A DNA stretch of 64,000 nucleotides, from NCBI RefSeq assembly GCF_004360155.1, contig NZ_SAIS01000011.1, positions 124,001 through 188,000 on the forward strand, in the 5' to 3' direction. The position numbers and the translations under genes are program-made. Below are positions 49,889 through 60,074 of the stretch, in pieces; position 1 is the first letter of the stretch; each line of letters begins with the position of its first letter. The notes under the pieces were generated by a model. The model did no database searches. It was not told the DNA's origin and saw nothing but the letters and a program-made list of their open reading frames with translations. Source of the DNA: Paraglaciecola marina (GTDB lineage: Bacteria; Pseudomonadota; Gammaproteobacteria; Enterobacterales; Alteromonadaceae).

Positions 49889-49965
49889 TGGGGTGAACGA
49901 TGGGGCTCGAACCCACGACAACCGGAATCACAATCCGGGGCTCTACCAACTGAGCTACGCTCACC
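49889..49965 (-). tRNA. tRNA-His (anticodon GTG)
   Basis: A 77-base gene with encoded CCA; the anticodon loop reads TTGTGAT. It lies 3 bases from tRNA-Leu. T-arm GGTTCGAGCC intact. Confidence 0.95.
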
Positions 49966-50026
49966 ACAGAAAACACTGCAGCTAACATTAAATCGCCTAA
50001 CCATTCTCACCCTATTCGGAGTCGCA

Positions 50027-50103
<77 letters not shown>

Positions 50104-50131
50104 TCGACGAATCAAACTAACTTTAGAGAAA

Positions 50132-50208
50132 TGGTCGGTGAGACAGGATTCGAACCTGCGACCCCTTGGACCCAAACCAAGTGCGCTACCAAGCTGCGCT
50201 ACTCACCG
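50132..50208 (-). tRNA. tRNA-Pro (anticodon TGG)
   Basis: A 77-base gene beginning CGGTGAGTAGCGCAGCTTGG with encoded CCA and anticodon loop TTTGGGT. First gene of the operon, directly behind the promoter. Confidence 0.95.
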
Positions 50209-50240
50209 ACTAAACCCGAAACGTTTTCTCTATCTCGTTT

Positions 50241-50280
50241 CGAGGAGGCGCATATTACAGCTGCCCCACCACCTCGTCAA
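50241..50280 (-). promoter_or_regulatory. Stable-RNA promoter of the tRNA operon with GC-rich discriminator
   Basis: Minus strand: -35 TTGACG (50280-50275), exactly 17-base spacer, -10 TAATAT (50257-50252), then GCGCCTCCTCG as discriminator. GC-rich discriminators of this kind are typical of promoters under ppGpp (stringent) control. Confidence 0.8.
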
Positions 50281-50368
50281 ACTTTTTTTCACTCTTTATT
50301 TTTAAGTGCTCACTTTTAGGACAATGTGATTATTTTTTGAAATATTCGCGCTTTAAATCAACGATTAT

Positions 50369-50629
50369 CTATTTAAGTAATGAGTGATCTTTAGGGAGTT
50401 TATTTCGAAGCCATATGGCTAACTTATGTTTCATGCTTAATAAATCTTCACCATCAGCCGGTAAAGGTGTGATTAATTTGTCATTTACCAACAACCTATA
50501 GATACATTCTACTTTTTGTTTAGATGAGTCTGTGGCAGAAAACGTTTTAAATCCTCTATTTTTTGCATATGCCTCACCTACTACTAATGCTTTTTTTAGT
50601 AACTGAGCTTCGTTGGGTATTTTTTTCAT
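50369..50629 (-). CDS. DUF5062 family protein
   Basis: An 86-residue soluble protein. The pattern N-E-A-Q-L-L-K-K-A-L...A-Y-A-K-x-R-G-F, V-E-C-I-Y-R-L-L-V-x-D-K-L-I and M-K-H-K-L-A-I-W-L matches DUF5062 of Vibrio and Alteromonas relatives as I recall it. Function unknown. Divergent from folD. Confidence 0.75.
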   Translation of the reverse strand: MKKIPNEAQLLKKALVVGEAYAKNRGFKTFSATDSSKQKVECIYRLLVNDKLITPLPADGEDLLSMKHKLAIWLRNKLPKDHSLLK

Positions 50630-50792
50630 TATTTAACCTAATCAAAAAGACTGTATTTGACGTTATAACATTAAGTTAATAGATTGGCTTAAGAATTATT
50701 GTGAACACAGGTATTTTTATAGCATCACAATTGCGGCCATCACTCTCAATATGTGACAATAGAGGTACTTAATATCTTTGGTTTACTGACTT

Positions 50793-51647
50793 ATGCCCGC
50801 ACAAAAAATTGATGGAAACTTAATCGCTAAACGTATTAGACAAGATGTAGCTGTACAGGTGGAGGCAATCACTTCCGCAGGTAAACGGGCTCCGGGTCTA
50901 GCAGTAGTTTTAGTAGGTAGCGATGCCGCTTCTCACGTTTACGTAAACAACAAACGGAAAGCCTGTGATGAAGTAGGTTTTGTCTCTAAATCATATGATT
51001 TACCCGCAAATACTACACAACAAAAGTTATTAGAAATCATAGATCAATTAAATAACGATGAAGAAATAGACGGTATTTTAGTTCAGCTTCCATTACCTGC
51101 TGGCTTAGATAAAGAAGCGATATTAGAACGTATTAATCCAAACAAAGATGTTGATGGGTTCCACCCCTATAATATTGGTCGCTTAGCACAAAGAATTCCT
51201 GCATTACGCCCGTGTACCCCAAAAGGCATTATGAGTTTGATAGAGTCGACTAAGAGACCTATCAAGGGACTAGACGCTGTTATTGTTGGAGCTTCTAATA
51301 TCGTTGGCCGACCAATGTTTATGGAGCTACTACTCGCGGGCTGCACAGTTACCAGCTGTCATAAATTTACTCAAGATTTAAAAGCACATGTTGAAAGAGC
51401 TGATTTATTAGTAGTGGCAGTAGGTAAAGCAGCATTTATTCCAGGGGACTGGATTAAACCTGGAGCTATAGTTATTGATGTGGGCATTAACCGTAACAGT
51501 GACGGTAGTTTAGGTGGAGACGTAGATCACGCAACGGCAATAGACCGAGCGGGCTGGCTTACGCCAGTGCCAGGTGGCGTTGGACCCATGACTGTAGCCA
51601 GTTTAATAGAGAACACATTAGAGTCATATGTAAAATACCACTCTTAG
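50793..51647 (+). CDS. folD: Bifunctional methylenetetrahydrofolate dehydrogenase/cyclohydrolase FolD
   Basis: Interconverts 5,10-methylene- and 10-formyl-tetrahydrofolate. Catalytic Y52-V-N-N-K and [10 protein letters not shown], the K-D-V-D-G-F-H loop, the Rossmann motif G-A-S-N-I-V-G-R-P and C-terminal [10 protein letters not shown] are all present. 284 residues. Confidence 0.98.
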   Translation: MPAQKIDGNLIAKRIRQDVAVQVEAITSAGKRAPGLAVVLVGSDAASHVYVNNKRKACDEVGFVSKSYDLPANTTQQKLLEIIDQLNNDEEIDGILVQLPLPAGLDKEAILERINPNKDVDGFHPYNIGRLAQRIPALRPCTPKGIMSLIESTKRPIKGLDAVIVGASNIVGRPMFMELLLAGCTVTSCHKFTQDLKAHVERADLLVVAVGKAAFIPGDWIKPGAIVIDVGINRNSDGSLGGDVDHATAIDRAGWLTPVPGGVGPMTVASLIENTLESYVKYHS

Positions 51648-51654
51648 TATTACT

Positions 51655-52203
51655 ATGACGATTAACACACAGCAAACACAAATAATCACATCAGTTAAAA
51701 AATGGATAAACGATGTGATTATTGACCTTAACTTTTGTCCATTTGCTAAGAAAGAAGTTATTCGAGACACCATTCGCTATTGTGTATCAGATGCTGTTTA
51801 TGAAAATAAAGCACTAGATACTGTCATAAACGAATTATCTACTCTAGATAATCTAAGCGAGATTCAAACTACTCTCATTATTTTTTCATCTGGCTTTTCT
51901 GACTTTGATAGATACCTAGATTTAGTAGATGGAGCGAATGAGTTTATTGAGCGGGGCGGATATCGAGGTTTATACCAAATTGCCACTTTTCATCCAGATT
52001 ACTGCTTTGATGGTGAAAATAGTAACGATGCAGCGAATTACACTAATAGATCGCCATACCCCATATTACACTTACTAAGAGAAGCCAGCTTAGAGCAGGT
52101 TTTAAAGAACTACCCAAACCCAGAAAATATACCAGATAATAATATTACTAAGGCTAGAGAATTAGGAGTTAACTATTTTAAAAAGCAGCTTCAAATAAAG
52201 TAA
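51655..52203 (+). CDS. DUF1415 family protein
   Basis: A 182-residue soluble protein starting 7 bases after folD, so probably co-transcribed. Family features: W-I-N-D-V-I-I-D-L-N-F-C-P-F-A-K at the start, and Y-Q-I-A-T-F-H-P-D-Y-C-F with N-R-S-P-Y-P-x-L-H-L-L-R-E later. The function of DUF1415 is not known to me; the conserved Cys and His residues suggest metal binding or redox chemistry. Confidence 0.85.
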   Translation: MTINTQQTQIITSVKKWINDVIIDLNFCPFAKKEVIRDTIRYCVSDAVYENKALDTVINELSTLDNLSEIQTTLIIFSSGFSDFDRYLDLVDGANEFIERGGYRGLYQIATFHPDYCFDGENSNDAANYTNRSPYPILHLLREASLEQVLKNYPNPENIPDNNITKARELGVNYFKKQLQIK

Positions 52204-52229
52204 CTTACATGCTCTATATCTAATTTTAT

Positions 52230-53264
52230 TTAATCGGGAGACTCTCCCTCATCAATTGAATATTGTGTAATATCAGATTTACTTTCAGTTTGTGAACTTG
52301 AATTATCTTTTAAAAAATCCTTCATAGATTTAACTAATTGTTGTGCTGAAAAGTTAGAAATTTGATAAACCCAATGACTCCAATATGGTTCACCATCATA
52401 AGTGGAAAAACAAACAAAATTCTGTTCATCTTTTTTTCCTAGAGTTAATTTTAAAGAAACGTTATCTAAAGTATGTACTTCTAGCTCGATTAATACCTCA
52501 AGGCTTCTAATTAACTCGTTTTCTTTCTCCAATAAACTTTCGAATCTAAGGTCCACTAAGCCCTTGAATATAGAATTTAAGACTGCTTCATATTTCAATT
52601 CAGAACTCTGAGGCATGTTACTAAGCTTTAAACCAGAATTTTGTGTATCTCTAGTAATATTCCAAGACTCATGGTCAACTCTGCTTATAGAAACAATTTC
52701 CTCCTCTTTATAAGGCAAGATAGGTTGCTGTAACCATGCAAACTTATCTACTGGCATTTCAATATATTTATCTGCTAGCCAAGTTTGAGTTTCAGATGGT
52801 TTACGAACGAAACTGCCCTGACCAGATGTGGCCATTTTACCCACCATTAAACTCTTTGAACTCTTACCTGCATTTAAAGTAATAAGTGATGCAATGCTAT
52901 CCTCAGCATAAAGTGCTTGTAACCCTAGCTGTGAGAAGTTTTCAGTTTTGCTAGTTTTAGCTTCAAGTAATTTAACTTGAGTTAGGGTTTGTAGTAGCTC
53001 CGCCAAATGGTGTTTTGATACTGGATATTTTGGCAAGCCAAGCTTTACCGAGGCCCCCCACACTCCATCTTGAAGCTCTGCGTCTAAAAGCACACCTTGA
53101 GCATTTGTGATGGTAATACTTTGTAATTCATCAACTGTTTTTCTAAAGTCTGTAAATACCAGCTCTGATCTTTTATTTACTGTAACAGGCTCTTGAAGTA
53201 ACCAAGCCCCTCCGCCTAAAGCCATTACAACAAAGAAGACTAAAATTAAAAATGACCTATTCAT
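52230..53264 (-). CDS. DUF4340 domain protein, partner of Gld-like ABC transporter
   Basis: A 344-residue protein with an N-terminal membrane anchor (about 4-23) and a repeated beta domain of the DUF4340 type (for example I-T-N-A-Q-G-V-L-L-D-A, later W-L-A-D-K-Y). It overlaps the gldG-like gene by 4 bases (ATGA), forming the fourth gene of the set. Its role is unknown; proteins of this type accompany Gld-like ABC transporters in many bacteria. Confidence 0.8.
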   Translation of the reverse strand: MNRSFLILVFFVVMALGGGAWLLQEPVTVNKRSELVFTDFRKTVDELQSITITNAQGVLLDAELQDGVWGASVKLGLPKYPVSKHHLAELLQTLTQVKLLEAKTSKTENFSQLGLQALYAEDSIASLITLNAGKSSKSLMVGKMATSGQGSFVRKPSETQTWLADKYIEMPVDKFAWLQQPILPYKEEEIVSISRVDHESWNITRDTQNSGLKLSNMPQSSELKYEAVLNSIFKGLVDLRFESLLEKENELIRSLEVLIELEVHTLDNVSLKLTLGKKDEQNFVCFSTYDGEPYWSHWVYQISNFSAQQLVKSMKDFLKDNSSSQTESKSDITQYSIDEGESPD

Positions 53265-55147
53265 AGTAATGCCGCTTCCTTACCTTGATAAACCTTTGTT
53301 CGTGATTTTGTCTTAAACAAAACACGAAGCACTGTCAGTAAAAATATAAGTACTATTGGAGATAGAACGATATTAATGAATTTAAGCCAGTTACCTAAGT
53401 TTTCGATATCATTATCTAATTGATGTCTCACATTTCGTAACGATTTACGAATAGTTATTTTCTTTTCCATAAATTCATCAATCGCTAATTGTTGCTCAGG
53501 AGTAATGACTAAATTAGCCAGGTCGCTTTGCTGGCTCTGCAGTTGCATTAATTGCTGCTCAGTTTCAGCTAACTGAGCTTCTAATAGTTGCTCTTGTTCT
53601 CTAAACTTTTGTTCAGCAATAACGGTAAGCTCATCCACTTTATTAAATGGTCGAGCGAACGTACCTCTACTGCGCACACTAATTAAAGCATCACTGCCAC
53701 CTAAGTTCTCGACAGCATTAATTATAAAATCACCATTATTAGCAAATGGTGTAAAGATTGTTTGCCCAAAAAAGTTTGACTGTTGTACCCAAAAGCGATC
53801 ACTCAATAAATCGGAATCACCAACCAGAATTAGGTTTAAATTTTTTGTTGAGGTAACTATTTCACTTTCAGTGATGTCTAGATTAATTGTTGAGGGTAAT
53901 GTATCAAACATACTATTAGCCTTGCCTGAAATCCTTGCAGCTAAAACATAATCTTGATTTTGACTTTGATAGACTTTAGATAAATCATCAGGGTTCTGAG
54001 TACTTGCATATTCGTCAACAGGCATTAGGTCAGAGTTTTCACTAGATTGAATTAACGGTAATAAATTCAACTGGCTGTTATCAGCTAAACTAATTACACC
54101 AAAAGATGCACCGTTGAGAACATCGAGATTTGAGGTGACTACATCTCCGTTTTCTAACTGTTCATTTGATAAACCAATAAATCCAAAGTGCCTCGCGATC
54201 TCACCATCAGGTGTTCTAATATCTAATCCAGCCATAGCGTCTAACAAAACATTTTGACTATCAAACTTAACCCCCCAAGCTGTTAGCAGTGCAGTTAAAT
54301 TCGAACTGTTTTTAGTAGAATTAGAACCGGCCATAATCGCGAGTTGATCTGATTCATTATGAGGGTCAACAAACGCCAGTATTTTTCCCCCTTGCATCGC
54401 AAATTGGTCAATGGAAAATAACAAACTTTCACTGTATTTCTGGGGGTGTAGCAATATTAAAACATCTGTTTTTTTAGGTATACTGGCAGATTTATTGTCT
54501 AGTACTTTTACTTCGAAGAGCTGTTGTAATTGAGTGTAAAAAGTCCAAGCTGGATCAAACTGCCCTGTCATAGGATTTTGTCCACCAGTAATAGGCAAAT
54601 CAGTGATCAAAGTCACATTAACCGGTTCAGGGTCGGTTAACTGATAGATTAGTTTACTAATTTCATACTCTAAAAAACTTTCTTTTTGTGGGTCAAAAAA
54701 AGCAATTACTTGTTGTTCGTCTACGGAATTAGTTGCCGCAAGGCCCATGTATATTGATTCACCAGCAGCTCCAATTGTGGCCGCAGTTAACCCAAATTGG
54801 TCGGCCTTATCTTCTTGTTCAGAAAATGCCTCTGGGTCTAATACCTGTAACTTCAATTTACCCTGAGCTAAAGTTTCGTATTCAGTGAGTAGACTCTCAA
54901 CACGATTTGCATAGTTGCGCAGACTAATCATATTTTTTGAAGCTTTATCAGAAAAGAAAAAATACAGATTAATAGGTTCCTCTATTTCTCTAATAACTTT
55001 TTTACTTCCTTCTGATAATGAATAAACTTGGTTTTCCGTGAGGTCTAGCCGATAAGGTGAAAGTAGCTTGTTATTAATAAAAACTAAAGCAAAAAACAGA
55101 ATAACAAGTAGAAGTTGGCTTACGTAAAACGTCAATTTATTTTGCAT
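53261..55147 (-). CDS. GldG-like ABC transporter auxiliary protein
   Basis: A 628-residue protein with one N-terminal membrane helix (about 9-28), a large extracytoplasmic GldG-type domain (V-Y-S-L-S-E-G-S-K-K-V, then L-Y-F-F-F-S), a long coiled coil (about 515-590) and a C-terminal membrane helix (about 595-615). In Bacteroidetes GldA-GldF-GldG is tied to gliding; in proteobacteria the equivalent is an uncharacterised ABC exporter. Two bases separate it from the permease gene. Confidence 0.85.
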   Translation of the reverse strand: MQNKLTFYVSQLLLVILFFALVFINNKLLSPYRLDLTENQVYSLSEGSKKVIREIEEPINLYFFFSDKASKNMISLRNYANRVESLLTEYETLAQGKLKLQVLDPEAFSEQEDKADQFGLTAATIGAAGESIYMGLAATNSVDEQQVIAFFDPQKESFLEYEISKLIYQLTDPEPVNVTLITDLPITGGQNPMTGQFDPAWTFYTQLQQLFEVKVLDNKSASIPKKTDVLILLHPQKYSESLLFSIDQFAMQGGKILAFVDPHNESDQLAIMAGSNSTKNSSNLTALLTAWGVKFDSQNVLLDAMAGLDIRTPDGEIARHFGFIGLSNEQLENGDVVTSNLDVLNGASFGVISLADNSQLNLLPLIQSSENSDLMPVDEYASTQNPDDLSKVYQSQNQDYVLAARISGKANSMFDTLPSTINLDITESEIVTSTKNLNLILVGDSDLLSDRFWVQQSNFFGQTIFTPFANNGDFIINAVENLGGSDALISVRSRGTFARPFNKVDELTVIAEQKFREQEQLLEAQLAETEQQLMQLQSQQSDLANLVITPEQQLAIDEFMEKKITIRKSLRNVRHQLDNDIENLGNWLKFINIVLSPIVLIFLLTVLRVLFKTKSRTKVYQGKEAALL

Positions 55148-55149
55148 GA

Positions 55150-55884
55150 TTAATCAGCCTTCTTTTGTTCAATTAGTAGCATTCCTGCGTATAACCAAAT
55201 GAATGTTACCAATAGAAAATAGACAATGTCAGCAAGTGCGATCACTCCTTTTGCCATGGCTTCAAAATGCGATAGAAAGCTAAAAGAAGCGATAACATCA
55301 ATGACCGCTATAGGAGCCCAGGATTTAAATGCATCTAAAACGATATTGGTTCCACTTACTACAAAAACAAAGCACACTACCACAGCTAAAATAAAAGCAA
55401 TCACCTGGTTTTTAGTTAACGCAGACATACATAAACCAATGGCTAAAAAGCCCCCAGCCATAAACCAACTGCCAATATAAGCGGCCAATATAATGCCATT
55501 ATCGGGTTCACCAAGATAATTTACAGTTAACCACAATGGAAAGGTTAACAATAAAGACAATCCCAATACCGCCCATGCAGCTAAATATTTTGCAATCATA
55601 GCTTGGGAGATACTGATAGGTAATGTCATTAACAATTCTATGGTGCCTGTTTTACGTTCTTCGGACCAACTTCGCATCGCGATGGCTGGAACTAAGAACA
55701 AATACAACCAAGGGTGAAAATTAAAAAAAGGTAATAGGTCAGCCTGCCCTCTTTCATAAAAACCGCCAACAAAAAATGTAAAAACAGCAGAAAGAACAAG
55801 AAATATACCAATAAAAACATAAGCCACTGGAGAGGCAAAGAAGCTTGAGAATTCTCGCTTAAACAAAATACCTACATTGCTCAT
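55150..55884 (-). CDS. ABC-2 type permease (GldF-like)
   Basis: A 244-residue permease with six predicted membrane helices. The cytoplasmic E-E-R-K-T-G-T-I-E-L-L-M-T-L-P motif between helices 2 and 3 is the ABC-2 coupling signature. I choose ATG 55884, which overlaps the ATPase stop (TGATG), over a TTG one codon earlier. Substrate unknown. Confidence 0.9.
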   Translation of the reverse strand: MSNVGILFKREFSSFFASPVAYVFIGIFLVLSAVFTFFVGGFYERGQADLLPFFNFHPWLYLFLVPAIAMRSWSEERKTGTIELLMTLPISISQAMIAKYLAAWAVLGLSLLLTFPLWLTVNYLGEPDNGIILAAYIGSWFMAGGFLAIGLCMSALTKNQVIAFILAVVVCFVFVVSGTNIVLDAFKSWAPIAVIDVIASFSFLSHFEAMAKGVIALADIVYFLLVTFIWLYAGMLLIEQKKAD

Positions 55885-56807
55885 CAAACGTTTACCTCTT
55901 GTGTTATATCTCGGAAAACTTGGTCAAGGCGCCCTTGCTCTACAAACAAGCTATCAACTGGTAGCCTGCAATGTTGGGCATGTGTCGTGACTGAATGTAA
56001 AATTTGAGCACCAGGGAGAGGAAAAACCGTAACACATCTATTTTCTAGGTCTTCTTCCATTGATGCCACGCCTTCTAATTCAGCTAGCTCAGAAGCATCC
56101 GCTGGATAACTAAACTGTAAGGTCACTGCTCCGTAATACTTTGATCTTTGGTTTAATGCTTCAGGAGTATCATCAAACAATAACTTACCCTTTGAAATGA
56201 TCATGACTCTATTACAGACTGCTGAAACTTCTTCGAGGATATGGGTAGAAATAATTACAATCTTATCTTTCGAAAGATTTTTAATAAGTTGACGAACTTG
56301 ATGCTTTTGGTTTGGATCTAATCCATCAGTTGGTTCATCTAAAATTAATATCTGAGGGTCATGAATAATAGCTTGCGCTAACCCCACTCTACGCTTGAAG
56401 CCTTTCGACAGATTATCAATTGGTTTATTCAAAACCTCATGTAACTCTACTTGATCAATAACCTCTTTTACTCTTTGGGCTTTTGCTAAACCTTTAAGAC
56501 CTCTGACTTTAGCTATAAAAAGTAGAAATTGATAAGGCGTCATTTCACCGTAAGCAGGTGCACCTTCTGGTAAGTAGCCGATCTTTTGTTTTATTTTTAA
56601 AGAACAATGGTTAATTGATAAGTTATCTATAGTTATTTCACCATTGCTGGGAGCTAAAAATCCCGTTAGCATTTTCATGGTTGTTGATTTGCCTGCGCCA
56701 TTAGGCCCTAAAAAACCAACCACGTCACCAGGTCTAATATCAAAAGACACATCATTTACTACCTGATGACCGCCAAATGACTTAAACAAATTTTTTACAG
56801 AAATCAT
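55884..56807 (-). CDS. ABC transporter ATP-binding protein (GldA/CcmA-like)
   Basis: Energises the permease encoded downstream. Walker A G-P-N-G-A-G-K-S-T (about 35-43), signature L-S-K-G-F-K-R-R-V (about 132-140) and Walker B I-L-I-L-D-E-P are intact; a C-terminal regulatory tail of about 80 residues follows. First gene of a four-gene operon (ATPase, permease, GldG-like, DUF4340). Confidence 0.93.
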   Translation of the reverse strand: MISVKNLFKSFGGHQVVNDVSFDIRPGDVVGFLGPNGAGKSTTMKMLTGFLAPSNGEITIDNLSINHCSLKIKQKIGYLPEGAPAYGEMTPYQFLLFIAKVRGLKGLAKAQRVKEVIDQVELHEVLNKPIDNLSKGFKRRVGLAQAIIHDPQILILDEPTDGLDPNQKHQVRQLIKNLSKDKIVIISTHILEEVSAVCNRVMIISKGKLLFDDTPEALNQRSKYYGAVTLQFSYPADASELAELEGVASMEEDLENRCVTVFPLPGAQILHSVTTHAQHCRLPVDSLFVEQGRLDQVFRDITQEVNV

Positions 56808-57064
56808 AACCGTCCTAACATGACTAAAGATTATTGCCTTTGATATATGGAGATCTAAAGACTGTTTTCAATACAAATACTACTATTTTACATGGGATAG
56901 GGAGACTCCCAATGTAGACAAGTCTTTTTAAAGCCCCTCCATTTAAGTTAAAACAGTTAATATAACTTTCTTAATACTTAATTTTATTGTCTATATGAGA
57001 CTTATCCGAGTACATTGAGCTTATTTACTTGGCTTGTCACAAGTTTTATCATATTGTTTTAATT

Positions 57065-57679
57065 ATGGAAAATTCAAGTACTGCATTTGCAGTCACACCT
57101 CAGAAAAAACCTAGTCCCTATTCAATTTTTAAACGAATAGCGAACTTAATGTTGGTAGTCATTGGTGTACTGACATCTATCAATTTATGGTTAATAAACT
57201 CTGAGCAAGCCGCAAATTGGCACTACAAACAAGCAAACCAACTCGGAAATAGCTTGGTGATATTATCTGGCAATATGTTGACTACCGCTATGCTAGAGCA
57301 AGACTCAGCGACTATAGTAAAACAACTCGCCTATATTACAGATGACCCTCATGTCTTAGGTGCAACACTTTACGATAGAAAAGGTCGTTTGTTAGCAGAC
57401 AACAAAAGTGCTTCCTCATTAGTAGCTGCCCATAAAGTTGGAGAACAACCGCCTTTAGTATTTGTTAGAAATATTACCTATGAAAACCAACTAATTGGCT
57501 ACGTTACTTTATTGCTCAAAAAGAGAGAAGTTATGCGCTTTCATAGTGAGTACCAGAGACAGTTAGACCAGCAATTACAAATGTTAATGTTATTGGCAGC
57601 AGTTGGTGGAATTTTAATCGCCAGAGCTTTCTACAAAATTCGGATTAAAAAAATCAATAAACTAAAAGAGCAAGTTTGA
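57065..57679 (+). CDS. YtjB/Smp-type membrane protein
   Basis: With the ATG at 57065 (204 residues; a TTG at 57029 would add 12) this has two membrane helices (about 22-42 and 170-190) flanking a periplasmic domain, the YtjB (Smp, AhpA) layout. The motif D-P-x-V-L-G-A-T-L-Y-D-R-K-G-R-L-L-A resembles a PAS/Cache-like sensor core. Precise function unknown. Convergent with the TatD-family gene 26 bases away. Confidence 0.78.
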   Translation: MENSSTAFAVTPQKKPSPYSIFKRIANLMLVVIGVLTSINLWLINSEQAANWHYKQANQLGNSLVILSGNMLTTAMLEQDSATIVKQLAYITDDPHVLGATLYDRKGRLLADNKSASSLVAAHKVGEQPPLVFVRNITYENQLIGYVTLLLKKREVMRFHSEYQRQLDQQLQMLMLLAAVGGILIARAFYKIRIKKINKLKEQV

Positions 57680-57705
57680 ATTTATCTCAAAATTAACGGC
57701 ACTTG

Positions 57706-58473
57706 TTATACATGGATTAGATGGTTTGCTACGTTTTTAAAACACGCTGCTTGTACTTGTTGTCTAGGCTCATTCCTTAAAGATAAAAGCGCTTCAAAAA
57801 TTACAGGTATATTAATTGGCGAATTTCTTACTCCTTGATTACCTTTCAGTGGCATATCTGGTGCGTCTGTTTCGAGCACTATACTTGATAATGGCAAAGA
57901 CTTAATTGCCTCTCTGGTTTTATTAGCTCTAGGATAGGTAATTGTGCCACCTACCCCTAATGCAAACCCTAACTCTATATATGCATTTGCTAACTGTAAA
58001 CTACCGGAAAATCCATGCACAATCCCCCCGTTATAAAACTTACACTGTTTTAGTATCTGCAAAATTTCGTTATGGGACTTTCTATGGTGCAAAATAATTG
58101 GCAACTTAAAACTCATAGCCATTTCAACTTGTGCTTGAAAAACTTTAAGCTGAACTTTCCAGTCAATTGAGATGACTTTATCTAAACCAATTTCCCCTAA
58201 TGCCACAACGGAACCTATTTTATCTTCTAATAAAAACGCTAATTTATTAAGGTGTGTATCATCATAGGTTCCTAAGAAGTATGGATGGATGCCAAATGCA
58301 TTTCGTAGCTCAGGAAAGGTTTTAGCCAAATGAATTTGTTGTTCAAAAAGCTCTAAGTGAGTCCCAGGTACAATTATTTTATGTATACCAAGCTGTGAAC
58401 ATTGCTTTAGTACAGCTTCTCTATCTTCATCAAACTGACTAAAATTTATATGGCAATGGCTGTCTATAAACAT
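57706..58473 (-). CDS. TatD-family metal-dependent hydrolase (YjjV-like)
   Basis: A 255-residue TIM-barrel hydrolase. Metal ligands H6-x-H8 (D-S-H-C-H), the E in A-L-G-E-I-G-L-D, H in I-L-H-H-R-K, G-I-V-H-G-F-S-G and the late L-E-T-D-A-P-D-M-P-L are all seen. The last motif is most like YjjV. Probable nuclease or D-aminoacyl-type hydrolase; the substrate is not settled for this branch. Confidence 0.9.
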   Translation of the reverse strand: MFIDSHCHINFSQFDEDREAVLKQCSQLGIHKIIVPGTHLELFEQQIHLAKTFPELRNAFGIHPYFLGTYDDTHLNKLAFLLEDKIGSVVALGEIGLDKVISIDWKVQLKVFQAQVEMAMSFKLPIILHHRKSHNEILQILKQCKFYNGGIVHGFSGSLQLANAYIELGFALGVGGTITYPRANKTREAIKSLPLSSIVLETDAPDMPLKGNQGVRNSPINIPVIFEALLSLRNEPRQQVQAACFKNVANHLIHV

Positions 58474-58491
58474 ATATTGTAGTGGTAACCA

Positions 58492-59133
58492 TTACGGCAT
58501 TAAACGGTTAGTTTCCCATATACCTTGTTGGTTTTTAGTGTACAAAAATCGGTCATGCAATCTATGTTCGCCACCTTGCCAAAATTCAATCTCATGGGGT
58601 ACAACACGATAGCCCCCCCACAATGAAGGTAGTGGCACGTCACCATTTGCAAATTTAGCCTTAGCCTCATTAAACTTAGCTAATAATACTTGCTTACTAC
58701 TAATTGGACGACTTTGCGCAGAAGCATAAGCTGCAACTTGACTAGGTTTAGGTCTAGTCAAAAAATACTTAGCCACTTCTGTTTTAGATAATGGTTGCAC
58801 AGAACCACATACTTTGACTTGGCGCTCTAATAAATGCCATGGAAAATGTAGGGAAATTTTGGGGTTGTCTGCTAAGTCTTGTGCCTTTCTGCTGCCGGTG
58901 TTGGTATAGAATACAAAACCCTTTTCAGAAAAATCTTTCAGCAACACAATACGCTGAGATGGTTGTCCTGACTTATCTACGGTAGCGACTGTCATTGCTG
59001 TTGGATCTTTTAGATCAGCATCAATCACATTTTGTAGCCAACGTTCAAAAAGCGCAAAAGGTTCAAGGGTTAAGTCTTTAGTATCCAAGCCCGCTTGGGT
59101 GTAATCCCTTCGAATATTACTAATTGAACGCAT
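58492..59133 (-). CDS. pdxH: Pyridoxamine 5'-phosphate oxidase
   Basis: FMN enzyme making pyridoxal phosphate from PNP or PMP. Family features: R-R-D-Y at the start, the FMN-binding R-I-V-L-L-K and Y-T-N-T-G-S-R-K, and the C-terminal W-G-G-Y-R-V-V-P...H-D-R-F-L-Y, ending R-L-M-P. 213 residues. Confidence 0.96.
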   Translation of the reverse strand: MRSISNIRRDYTQAGLDTKDLTLEPFALFERWLQNVIDADLKDPTAMTVATVDKSGQPSQRIVLLKDFSEKGFVFYTNTGSRKAQDLADNPKISLHFPWHLLERQVKVCGSVQPLSKTEVAKYFLTRPKPSQVAAYASAQSRPISSKQVLLAKFNEAKAKFANGDVPLPSLWGGYRVVPHEIEFWQGGEHRLHDRFLYTKNQQGIWETNRLMP

Positions 59134-59144
59134 ATTGTTTCCTA

Positions 59145-60074
59145 TTAGGTATCCATTCCATAACCTAAGCTACGTAAAGCCCGTTCATCGTCAGCCCAAC
59201 CTGACTTAACCTTAACCCATAATTCGAGATAAACCTTTGTATCAAAAAGAGCTTCCATATCTTTTCTGGCTTCAGCTCCAATGGTTTTTAAACGCTGCCC
59301 ACCTTTACCAATAACCATGCTTTTTTGGGTATCTCTTTCGACCAATATCAAGCCATTTATGCGATAAATACCATTATCGGCCAACATAAACTGCTCTATT
59401 TCAACGGTAATAGAATAAGGTAATTCATCCCCTGTAAATCTCATTAACTTTTCACGAACGATTTCAGCGGCCATAAAACGACTAGATCGATCAGTGATAT
59501 AGTCTTCAGGGTAATAAAATTCGCTTTTAGGTAGGGTATCTAAAACTAAATCCCGTAACTCATTGACATTTTTTCCGGTTTTGGCTGATATCGGCATAAT
59601 ATGTTTAAAATCATGTTGCTCTCCCAACCACTTTAAATGGGGCATCATCAAACCTTTATCTTTAACATTGTCTGATTTATTCACGATTAACCAACAGGGA
59701 ACATTAGCCTGCTGAACTTTGGTTAACACCATTTGGTCGTCATCAGTCCACTTAGTGCCTTCAACTAAAAATAGCACTAAGCCCACATCAGCAATGGAAC
59801 TAGACGCGGCTCTATTCATAAAACGGTTGATGGCACGTTTTTCTTCAATGTGTAAACCAGGGGTATCTACATATATTGCTTGCCTGTTTTCTTCAGTATC
59901 AATCCCCATAATCCTGTGCCGTGTAGTCTGAGGTTTTCTTGATGTAATACTGACTTTTTGGCCTAGCAACTTATTTAATAAGGTCGACTTCCCTACATTA
60001 GGCCGACCAACAATAGCTATCATGCCGCAATGGGTGTCTGATACGTGATTTATATCGTTCAACTCTTCAACCAT
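59145..60074 (-). CDS. era: GTPase Era
   Basis: Essential GTPase for 16S rRNA maturation. The P-loop G-R-P-N-V-G-K-S (23-30), D-T-P-G-L-H and N-K-S-D are seen, with the C-terminal KH domain ([13 protein letters not shown]). Overlaps rnc by 8 bases, as in the classic rnc-era operon. Confidence 0.97.
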   Translation of the reverse strand: MVEELNDINHVSDTHCGMIAIVGRPNVGKSTLLNKLLGQKVSITSRKPQTTRHRIMGIDTEENRQAIYVDTPGLHIEEKRAINRFMNRAASSSIADVGLVLFLVEGTKWTDDDQMVLTKVQQANVPCWLIVNKSDNVKDKGLMMPHLKWLGEQHDFKHIMPISAKTGKNVNELRDLVLDTLPKSEFYYPEDYITDRSSRFMAAEIVREKLMRFTGDELPYSITVEIEQFMLADNGIYRINGLILVERDTQKSMVIGKGGQRLKTIGAEARKDMEALFDTKVYLELWVKVKSGWADDERALRSLGYGMDT

